Part shown: positions 55,535-64,000 of the stretch, in pieces | Position numbering within the stretch: position 1 is the stretch's first letter | How the letters are laid out: every line of letters starts with the position of its first letter | Source: Anastrepha obliqua | Lineage: Eukaryota > Arthropoda > Insecta > Diptera > Tephritidae | Direction: 5' to 3' | Length of the DNA: 64,000 nt | NCBI RefSeq assembly: GCF_027943255.1 | Contig: NW_026562179.1 | Coordinates: 7,504,501-7,568,500, forward strand | Notes under the pieces: model-generated | The model's database searches: none | What the model was told of the DNA's origin: nothing | Seen by the model: the letters and a program-made list of their open reading frames with translations, nothing else | Made by a program: the position numbers and the translations under genes

Positions 55535-56960
55535 CTAAAAAATGAATATCAGCCAGATCTGATATTTTGTTTCGATATCTTCATTTTGCAGTTGCTGGTA
55601 GTAGTTGTCTTCGAAATTTTCGGGTTGAAATTCTTCAGAGTCTATTGTATTATCAAAATTATGCTGTTTGGTTTGTACGTGAAAATTTCGTTGTTGTTTA
55701 AATGGTGGTGGAACGTGATTCATTGATGCAGGTCTTTTGCCTTGGGGTTGCATCATTTGACGGGGCCTGCTTTGGTAGTTAATATTTCTTGTTTGTGCCG
55801 ACATCAATCTCCATAGGTTCAGATCGTTTGGGCTTGGGTTCTGTCGGTCTTGTCGATTGAAACTGGAATTGTTGTCGCATTTGGTGATGCGGTTGGAACG
55901 CTGGTTGCGGCTTATGGTAAGGGAAGGCTTTTGATTTTGAAATGTATTTTGTTGCATACTGTTCATAGGGGTATTATATTCGGTAGAGTGTTGAAACGTT
56001 AATTCCGGGTAAAATGGTCAACTATAATTTTGTGTGTTCACGGTACGCATTGAAGGAACTGGTTGCTGTTGACGATGTTTGTGGTTTTGGTGTTTATTCG
56101 CGTATTCCGATCTATAATGTTAGTTTTCCAACTTCAAGCAAAGATGTAGTGCTTGTGGAAGATCTGAAGGTTCACGAATGCCTAGGAGTCTCGGTAGGCC
56201 TCCGTTTAAGCCTCTTATAAAAGTATCGAGAGCTTTGTCTCGATATGTCTGAGTTAAAAGTCGTAAAGATTCTTCTCCCATTTTCATACAGCCAATTTTG
56301 TTTAGTATCAAAGATAGGCGCGAATAGACTAGTTGATAAAAAATTTGAATAGTGTTTCTTCCTTGGATAAGTGAGGTCATTTGGTATTCCCTAAGTCACG
56401 TTTATCGGCGTAATGTAGGGTCAAACATCTTACTATACTATTCCAGTCTAGAGGCGTATTATACGACTGTAATGCAATGTTTGCATTCCCTATTACTTTG
56501 TTCCTAATTACGCTTAGGATTCCATAGAATTTTGGAGTCCCCCACATTGAGTTGTAGATTTGTGAAACCCTATCAACACTTTTTTCCAGGAGTTAAATTC
56601 GGAGGGGTTCCCAGAAATATCCCTCAAACTTCTTAATATATCTGGAATTTTGTCCAAATCGTTTAAATTTTCCCTCTATCTCTCGTCTATGGTTTGGTTA
56701 TTTCCGCAATTTATATCGGCGTTGGGCTTTAATATAGACTGCACAATACTCCTACACTGTTGCGCACAAATGGAAGCTATGCTATTCTCCAATTCGACAT
56801 TCATTTGAAAATTTTGTGGTTCTACTGATGGGTTTGGGGCTTGGTCGTATTTAAAATTGTCCTTTTTTGAATTTTATTTCCTTGTTAAAAAAAATTTTTT
56901 TCTTCTTTCTTTTAATATTTTTATTTTTATTTTTACGTTCCCACTTTGTACTAAAGTAAG
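55535..56960 (-). pseudogene. Gypsy gag, broken
   Basis: Capsid-like segment at 56120-56380 ([29 protein letters not shown]). A glutamine- and asparagine-rich C-terminal part follows in 55535-55966 (RNINYQSRPRQMMQPQ). The N-terminal half up to about 56960 is decayed into several frames. It would form the particle core. Confidence 0.68.
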
Positions 56961-57067
56961 AATATGTTTCTTAAAGCTCAAATATAAATTAATATAATTT
57001 TAACGATGAAATTATTAATGTTGTGTTGTTGTTGGTGTTGATTTTAACTTTGAGTAAAGATGATTTT
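56961..57067. other. Gypsy leader remnant
   Basis: Non-coding, between gag and the DNA transposon. Contains ttttaactttgag, which also occurs at 59463-59474 on the far side of the transposon. Confidence 0.4.
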
Positions 57068-59463
57068 CAGGAGCATTCCATGGAAAATGGTAAATTTCGA
57101 CTGCCGAACAAATTGCATTTCCCGATGATTATATTAGTGTTAATGTATTTAAAATATATCAATCTTCATTATAAACATCGACCTTTTACTTGACCTCAGT
57201 TTGAAGTATCTTTTTTCTTCTATCGAAATTTGATCAAGTTTAAGCGCTTAGTTCTCATTATGTGTGACATATAGTGTGAAACTGATAATTGGTGTTAAAA
57301 GAATAAACTTTTCCGTATTGAAACGTAATATTAAAAAAAAAAGTTTATTTATGAACAACGCAGATATGCTCTTTTAAAAAAATGGTTCGATGATGTCCCG
57401 TACGAATGCACTTAACACTGTACAGTTATTTTTGTGCTCATCCGAGTAACTTATTTGTTTCAATTACTTTACATTTAAAGCAAACTACTGGTGCTCTTTT
57501 TACTTATAAAGCATTTATTTCAGTTTGCATCGCAAATAAGTTCAATATTTAGTCATTAAATTTTGTCCCGTACAAACATGGCATATAAGTTTTTCTTTTA
57601 ACTAAAAAATTGAGAAAATTAGTGAAAATAATATCAACCATAGCGTGTCACGTTATAAAAAATGGAGAGACGAGAAACGAAAAAAAGGTCCAGATTTCAA
57701 AAACAACGAAAAAGAAAGAGTGAAACAGTGGAGGAAAAGAAAAACTGAAGCCATGACCCAGGAAGAAATACAGAAGAGGAAGAAGTACGAAAAAAAAAGA
57801 GAGTCCAAAGAGCCAAAAAGTTAATCCAAATCCAAGACAGGGAGGCTGGTTCAAATATTGTTGGTGATTGCGAATCTGAATGTTTTCCATACAAATGGAA
57901 GCAAACGTGTGCTAAGGCTGTACAGAAATGTATGCGAAGTCTACCCAGTTCACCCACTAAAAAAAAAGGCTGTTGATTCACGAGAATTTTATTCTAAAAT
58001 TGAAGTGTTTGAAAATAAGCTACAATAGCTCCTACTGGAGCAACATTCTCTGTGATACGGCCCTTGATTCAAGCTGTTGGAGAAATGTGTGCGATACATG
58101 TAGAAATGGAAGTAAAATATTACTACCTTATGACCCAGGAAAAAATATGATTTATAAGCAATGGAAAAAAGGAGACGATCAACGAGTAAAACTGAAGACA
58201 GAAGAAATCAGTTGTGGAGAGTTACACGAAAACCTTATATCCGACTTACCATATGTCATGTATCACATAAATATAAAAAGAGTACAAGCACAAGCATTCC
58301 AAAGCGATAAAAATAATGAACATGCAAGAATACTTCAAATTGATTTTGCTATGTCTTATTCTTGCGCATATCAAAATGAGGTGCAGTCAGCTTTATGGAG
58401 CAGGGAAAGTGTTACTCTTTTTACCGCTGCTTCATTTTTCATGGCACAATGTAAAACTTTTGTGATATTCTCTGATACAACGCAAAAAGATAAAGACAGT
58501 ATATTCGCCTTCGTGATATATTTGTATGATAAAATTTTTGCAGCAGGTCATGGCGAAAGAATTAAAGAAGTTATATGGAGTGATGGTCCTTCTTCTGAAT
58601 TCAAAAATCGTTATATGGTCTCGTTATTGGTATATCTCTCTGAAAGATATAGCAAACAATTTGAATGGAAGTATTTTGCCACTTCCCATGGTAAGGGAGT
58701 TGTAGACGGAGTCGGTGGCAATATAAAAAGACTTGTTAATCAAAAAGCCCGTAGCAAGGAAGCAATACTGTAATCCAAAACGCGAATGATTTCGCAAAAG
58801 TTGCTGCCACATTAGTTCCTTCAACATCCATTTTTTATATTTCTGCATCCGAAATAGCTGACCAAATTCGGGATCTTCGTCCCTGGGAATCGTCCAAGCC
58901 TATACCCGGAATATCCAAATTTCACGAAATACATATTAGCAAATGGGCGCGAAGTTACATGTAAAAGCCATGCTCAAGATAACAACAGCATCAAATTTTC
59001 CCTTTGGAGAACGTTAAAATTAAAATTTAAGAGCTGAATTTCGTACGCGTCCCGTACGAACACAATTTGTCCCGTACGGACATTTTAATTTTTACATTAT
59101 AGGTCATTTAAACTAAATATGTTTTAAATGTTTTTGTTGTATTAATAAACTCTAATACAATCACAATCAAATGTCATTTTCGTTTTCTTGTTAATATTAT
59201 TAGTTTCGCTGAAATTTCACTTAATTCACTATAACTCAGAGTAGTGGTAGACTGGAGCTGTCCCGTACGAACATATACTTTTTTTTTGATTTTGCAAAGA
59301 TATGCGAATATTTTAAAGCACGTTTATAGGTTTAGTTTATAAAACTACCACACAGTATTAGTGCACAATAACTCGTTTTAAAATGTTATGGTTTGTCTAT
59401 AATTAAGGTTGTAAACTGTAAAAATTCGTACGATCTGTCCCGTACGAACCATGGAATGCTCCT
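57068..59463 (+). mobile_element. Unassigned DNA transposon with aggagcattccatgg ends
   Basis: 15-bp perfect inverted ends (57068-57082 and 59449-59463). Carries a transposase-like gene and at least six copies of tgtcccgtacgaac-like motifs towards its ends. tttaactttgag occurs on both sides, but on the left it is 13 bp away from the end, so the duplication is unclear. Lies in the gypsy leader. Confidence 0.75.
57655..58964 (+). pseudogene. Transposase-like gene of an uncertain superfamily (Sola-like?)
   Basis: A basic N-terminal region (KGPDFKNNEKERVKQWRKRK) comes first, frameshifted near 57790-57960. The main frame 57973-58773 (266 aa) has CDTCRNGSKIL, ILQIDFAMSYSCAYQNEVQ, FVIFSDTTQKDKDS, EVIWSDGPSSEFKNRYM and YFATSHGKGVVDGVGGNIKR. 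The three aspartates in IDFA, FSDT and WSDG could be a catalytic DDD set. The C-terminal part continues in another frame to WARSYM (58964). I recall the SDGP...SHGKG..DG pattern from a widespread transposase group but cannot name it with certainty. Confidence 0.6.
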
Positions 59464-59778
59464 TTAACTTTGAGGATGCTTAATTTTCCAATTGATGTTA
59501 TACTTGTATGTTGATTTTTTGATTTTTATGCTGATTTGAACTTGTTAAATTGTTTATCTAACTATTAACCGTTTTTATTGGTTTTTAAGTTTTTTTTTCT
59601 AATTTGTTATCATCTTTGTGTTTATTAACACTTAATTCACTGAACTAGAACCGTTCCGATTGCACGAATTTTTTCCGTTTTACTTTCTGTTACTAAGGAT
59701 TCAAATACAATTCAAAAACGAACGGGTGCCTGCGGACGGACACGTACAGGCTCAGGTTCTGTGGTATATTTTTTTATA
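59464..59778. other. Gypsy 5' leader
   Basis: Non-coding stretch between the DNA transposon and the primer-binding site. Confidence 0.55.
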
Positions 59779-59797
59779 CCGGGCTGCTCAGGCGCCA
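59779..59797 (-). promoter_or_regulatory. Gypsy primer-binding site
   Basis: Directly after the 5' LTR the minus strand reads TGGCGCCTGAGCAGCC. This resembles the tRNA-Lys-type sites of gypsy and retroviruses. Confidence 0.55.
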
Positions 59798-60231
59798 CTT
59801 AATAAAAGGCTTATTAATTCCTTTTTTTTTGTAAAGAGAGGACTATGTCCTCTATGTCTTTATTATAATTTTTATTTTTTGCCGGAAGACTATGTCTTCT
59901 TAGTCGGACTGTTGATTTATTAATAATTTGGTTTCTTACTAGCTACTTAATATTAAATGTCGAACAGCAATCATCACATTGAATGCAACGTGAGCTGTTT
60001 GAGATGCATTCAATGCAAACATGTCGTCAGCACTTTAAGTAAATATTGTGAGAAAGGTAAGTGATTAAATTTGGCACGAACGGAAATGTGTCAGCAATTA
60101 AATTGCGACAGGGGGAATTGAACTTTATTACAATAAATTTATTAACTTTATTATCTACGGAAATGTGTCAGCAATTAAATTGCGACAAGGGGGATTGAAC
60201 TTTATTAAAATAAATATGTTAATTATTAACT
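59797..60231 (-). repeat. Gypsy 5' LTR
   Basis: 435 bp and intact. It differs from the 3' LTR at a small number of positions. Contains a duplicated ggaaatgtgtcagcaattaa block (about 60081 and 60160). Confidence 0.9.
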
Positions 60232-60235
60232 TATA

Positions 60236-60659
60236 TATATACTAAATAAATGTACATACGCCCTAGTAAACGAATTTATACCTAACAAATGCAAAAATAA
60301 TTTCGCTCGAAACCCACACATATGCAGGGTTGTATCTACATATATACCCACACTTTACGTCCGAGCATCTTTCATGAACACGCTTATACCAAATATTCTA
60401 CTTACAAACACAAAATACCTTCATAGGCAAAATAGCAGCAGCATGCGTAGTGCGATGATTGCTTTGCCACCAAGAATCCTAAAATGCTCTAGAACACAAT
60501 AAAAACTATTTCGCGACTTCTTAAATTGGTTAAATTTCAAGGCCCGATGTTAAATGTGAACCACACCTAAACGTCAAGCTTTGTTCTGCATTCTATTTGA
60601 CATGTTTCAATTTTAGACTAATTCAATTTGAACCATGATACACCAATCTAGCAATGCGT
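60236..60659. other. Stretch without recognised genes
   Basis: AT-rich sequence right of the gypsy target site. No coding signal or repeat match seen. Confidence 0.35.
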
Positions 60660-61281
60660 TAAAGTGATTCAGGCTTATTATGAAAACGGGAGTCCAATTT
60701 TTGAAGAAAATCATCTTCAGTGATGAGGCACATTTTCGCCTCAGTGGATTCGTCAATAAGCAGAATTGCCGCATTTGGGCGAATGATAATCCAAGAGTGA
60801 TTGCCGAAAAACCGATGCACCCACAAAGAGTGACTACTTGGTGCGGTGGCCGGTCAGGCCATGACATGAATAGTGTTCGCTAGAGTGAGATGATAACGAA
60901 CTTTTTATGGTCCGAATTGGAAGACATGGCTGTGGACGATAAGTAGTTTCAACAGGACAGTGCCACTTGTCACACAGCTAACGAAACGATGGCTCTTTTG
61001 CGCGAAAAATTTGATGACCGAATAATCTCACGTCGCGGCGATGTCAATTGGCCGCCAAGATCATGTGATTTGACACCGTTGGACTTCTTTCATTGAAAGA
61101 AAAGGTGTACGTCAATAATCCAGCAGTAATTCAAGAGCTAAAGGATAAGATAATTCGGCACATTAACGGCATAGAACCTCAATTATGCGTCAGCGTCATC
61201 GAAAATTTGGACCATCGAATGGAGGAGTGCCGCCGAGGCCGCGGCGGCCATTTGGCCGATATTTTTTCCATACGTAATTGA
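60660..61281 (+). pseudogene. DD41D mariner transposase remnant
   Basis: IIFSDEAHFRLSGFVNKQNC (first D, near 60710-60770), FQQDSATCHTANET (second D, near 60948) and PPRSCDLTPLDFF (third D, near 61050-61090), with 41 residues between the last two. The C-terminal part is in 61093-61281 (HLADIFSIRN). The N-terminal DNA-binding part is missing and there are frameshifts near 60880 and 61090 and a stop at 60944. It is the third DD41D copy in the window and on the opposite strand to the others. Confidence 0.82.
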
Positions 61282-61559
61282 CCAGTATTATCATAATAAA
61301 AGAAATGACAATAATTTCCTAAAAAAATTATATTTTATTCAAAATCAACACCGGCCCTTAAAACTTAACCACGCTTTATATAGCACAAAAAACAAATTCA
61401 TTAATAACTTCGAGCTCATACGAGTGTTACAGTTTAAAAATGGATTTGAATTTGCATTAAAGTTTGCGTTAAAAATGGCACGAAAACCTTAAAAATCGCT
61501 AATGACCCACTAAAGAAACGAACCTCTTACGAGTGACATGAACGCATCAAAAGAAATCA
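61282..61559. other. Stretch without recognised genes
   Basis: Between two mariner remnants. No terminal repeats could be fixed. Confidence 0.3.
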
Positions 61560-61905
61560 TGAGTCCATCGAAGGTGACGTATGTAGCGGCAGGTCGTTGA
61601 TATCGAAAACTAATTAAAACATCAATAAAGTGAAGCAAAAGTTGATCAATAACCACAAATTAACCATTAGAAAGCTGGCAGAGGACTTGAATATTGTTAA
61701 TGTATCCGTTCAGAACATTGTAGTTAATGATTTGGGTTTCCATCGTGTTCCTACAAGGTCCGAAAGGACCTGAATTTCATGCAAAACAGGGACCCTGTTA
61801 ATATCACCAAAGACATATTTTCCAAGGCTGAATCCTATCCAACATTTATCCAGTACCATCATTACTGGATACGAGTCGTGGCTGAGTCATTATAAAGATT
61901 CCTGA
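61560..61905 (+). pseudogene. Mariner transposase N-terminal remnant
   Basis: Translation across stops gives NENINKVKQKLINNHKLTI, then RKLAEDLNIVNVSVQNIV, then FHRVPTRS and a degenerate TGYESWLSHY in place of the usual TGDESW. Resembles the mariner DNA-binding half, like the piece at 8275-8920 on the minus strand. No ends recognised. Confidence 0.6.
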
Positions 61906-61909
61906 CTTC

Positions 61910-64000
61910 ACGTGGTCCATGCATTTCCCGAATCTTTGAGATAGCCTAGGCTACATGGTGTCTTTGTAAGAATTCTTCTTATTATGGCCGCTGCTGTGGT
62001 TTCTTCGATTTCCTTACAATAGGTTTTCAAGTTCTAACAGCTTTTTGGAGGATCTTTAAGTCAGCTTTGTGGGCTCACCAAACTTCGGACCTTTTCGAGG
62101 CCTTGGCCAAATTGAATAAAGTCCTATTGGCTTTTCGTTTCTAGGTTATTTGTTTTGTCCACCAAGGTAGTTTTGTTTTTCATATATAGGTTACAATACC
62201 CAACTTCTAAAGAACTATTTATGGCTTCCGTTACCTAATTAACATATCCGTTCAGTTCATCGTATGTGGTGTGATCTTGAAGGGGTATCTTTGACAGTAC
62301 ATCCCTTAATTTGTTGTTGTGTACTCCCCAGTCGATTTTTCAGATGTTCCCAAACTCATACACTTGTGTAAGCTTAAGATCGATGACAAATGGTAACGAT
62401 GGTCAGGGTAAGATGTTTCTCTCAAGACTCGCCATCTCTTAACAAGGATAGAAAATAGGTCAGAAACCAGGATTAAATACTAAACTTGGCTTTGAGCCTA
62501 AATTTAAGATACTAAGTTTATTTTCTGGAATGAAGTCTAATAATGGCTCAGCTCTGCCATTAGTCCTGGTACTTCCCCACTATTTATTTTAGGCATTTTT
62601 ATGGTAAAAGACAACCAGGCGCTTTTTCAATTTAGCTGCTTTCTTAACTAGCGCTCTTACCTCATCTGGCAGGGCCTGCTTTTCATGGACCATGTGAGAG
62701 GGTACTCAAAAGCTGTTTTTATCCAGCTCCATGCTTGCCGCCACCAAATCTCCAATATTAAGCTGTGGAAGCAAATAGTGCTTATATTATCTTTTGCTAC
62801 TATACAAGTTCGAGTCTTACCTATGCCCCATCAATTTAAAGCCCTTCACTCTTTGATGAGGGCTACATCATGTCCACTGGTAACTAAGCGGACAGAAAGG
62901 TATGCAGATGCGAGCCCAGAATGGTGGAGGTTTACTTGGAGCAGTTTCATTTGAATCTGTCCATTTAGACTCCACTATGAGGACGTCGACGTCTTCCTCA
63001 GCGATTTCCCTCATCCTCGATGTAGCCAGCGAAAAATCATCTTCATTTAACAATGGCCCGACACCGGGAAGCCGCCCTGAATTGGTCGAGTACAGTTTTA
63101 GAGCTGGCTTGCCATTTCGGTAAATCCGAACGGTTGCGTCAACAAACCCAAAACGGACCTTCAATCTTTTTTCGCTAGTGAAGCGAGCGTTTCGGCGTTG
63201 AGAAACAACAATACCTGGCCTCTACCTTCTACTCCTCAATCCTCCCTACCTTCCAATTATGTGTCACCGTTGCAGGGTCTAATGATCTGCTGATGGCCTT
63301 CGGCCAAGCCTCACCGACTTTACTTACCTGCAGAGCTGAGCTGACTTATTGTTCTCGCAAGCGATGAGCTTCGCTCTACCTCGGAACCAGCCGTTATCGT
63401 GGCAGAGTGGGGGAGGTCCGGGGTTTTCCTCCAGAACCTGCAGATAGACTTCGGCGATAGCTTTCTCAACCCATCTTTATTTCTACTTGGGGATAGTCCC
63501 TTCCTCCTCTGCTCTGTAAACGATGTCCAGTGCCGCACCGCCACCTTTTACCGATTCACTAAACATCAAGTCTTTTGGAGCAGTATCCGACGGTTTTCCC
63601 AATCTGTATACAACTCCCTTTGCCCGTTCAATAGACCTGGCCTTTTCCTCTGTTAGCTGATCCGTAATTAAGAATAGACGCTGATGTCCGCCTTCTTTTT
63701 ATAAAAGGCCTGCTACGAGTGAAGGACATGCTTAACAGTCCCTTTTTACCTATATTAGCAACCTGTTCCGAGCCGGTTAAACCTTAAAGCAGGTGCTATC
63801 CCCAGCCCTCTGACTGATGTTGGGGTGGAATGGGATATGTTTGCCTTGGGCGGAGTTGACCTTACACCTCCCACCGTAATACGATTGGAGACCGGTTCAC
63901 CCAGTTATCCTCTCCCCCACTACCTCTTGCATCACTCGGACTGAGAACAGCCTTATTTGTAAAGCCCCCTCTTCCTCCTGAAACTGACAAAAGTGGTCCT
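61910..64000 (-). pseudogene. Loa/Jockey-type non-LTR element, 5' part, decayed
   Basis: From left to right these are ORF2 pieces read backwards: the SEVWWAHKADLKIL and TTLVDKTNN region near 62040-62190 corresponds to the post-endonuclease linker, followed by the endonuclease end near 62240-62460. Further right, 62868-63164 (FGFVDATVRIYRNGKPALKLYS) and 63320-63544 are probably ORF1 or upstream sequence. Many stops. It runs off the right edge. Relationship to 4859-7520 is inferred from matching motif order. Confidence 0.5.

Larger units (their letters stand above)
32139..60231 (-). mobile_element. Errantivirus-like gypsy LTR retrotransposon, many nested insertions
   Basis: 4-bp duplication tata at 32135-32138 and 60232-60235. 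The 5' LTR is 59797-60231. The 3' LTR is 32139-36159 including an inserted piggyBac. LTRs start AGTTAATAATTA and end ATTAAGT on the minus strand. Gag, protease, RT, RNase H, integrase and env remnants lie between them in the proper minus-strand order. TATA targets and an env gene fit the 17.6/297/tom group. All genes are broken, parts of gag and RT are duplicated, and about 16 kb of other elements are nested inside. Confidence 0.88.

Noticed and set aside
57648..57981. Phenylalanine-rich minus-strand frames
   Set aside because: Antisense of the lysine-rich N-terminus of the DNA transposon's gene.
1..64000. tRNA, rRNA or host protein genes
   Set aside because: I looked for cloverleaf arms with intact A and B boxes, rRNA-like blocks and long unbroken frames with non-transposon content, and found none that I could support by eye.

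Overview
The window is insect nuclear DNA, most likely from a dipteran and plausibly a tephritid fruit fly. The evidence is the mix of elements: mauritiana-like mariner, DD41D mariner, copia, an errantivirus-like gypsy, a CsRn1-type gypsy, P-superfamily foldbacks, piggyBac, hAT and Helitron, in AT-rich sequence full of catatgtatg-type tracts. I found no host gene, tRNA, rRNA or CRISPR. Almost every long reading frame belongs to a mobile element, and nearly all are broken by stops, frameshifts or later insertions. It looks like a transposon nest in heterochromatin or a large intergenic region. The organism and family names are inferences from motifs read by eye; no search was run.

Layout. 1-4643: an RTE-like non-LTR element split by a Tc1 element (855-2483). 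4859-7520: a decayed minus-strand Loa/Jockey-type element. 8220-9521: a long-TIR mariner carrying a 430-bp MITE. About 9930-31938: the right part of a large foldback element split by copia (11003-15749, itself holding a DD41D mariner), a second DD41D mariner (16090-17006), a CsRn1-type LTR element (17264-28782) and an RTE-like copy (29203-31773). The CsRn1 3' LTR is split by a P-superfamily element (17439-24875) that carries a P-type transposase fragment and a second foldback (22427-24847). 32139-60231: one minus-strand errantivirus-like gypsy bounded by TATA duplications. Its 3' LTR holds piggyBac (32160-35738), which holds a mariner (32426-33710). Its env region sits between inverted repeats. 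Its RT region is split by a hAT (42956-53096), which holds a Helitron end (to 45033) and another P-like element (46979-52821), which holds a third RTE-like copy. Its gag-leader region holds an unassigned DNA transposon (57068-59463). 60660-63990: remnants of a DD41D mariner, another mariner and a minus-strand non-LTR element.

The clearest biological signal is a family of P-superfamily foldback elements with CAGAGAAC ends. Three separate insertions have perfect 7-bp target duplications (GTATAGC, AGCCTTC, GTATATA), with arms up to about 850 bp, a P/THAP9-type transposase fragment and THAP domains. This matches what is known of Galileo/1360-type elements in Drosophila. Target duplications also define most other insertions: 8 bp for hAT, 5 bp for copia, TTAA for piggyBac, TA for mariner/Tc1, TTA for the MITE, TATA for gypsy, and about 14 bp for one RTE copy. 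This allows a relative order of events to be read from the nesting.
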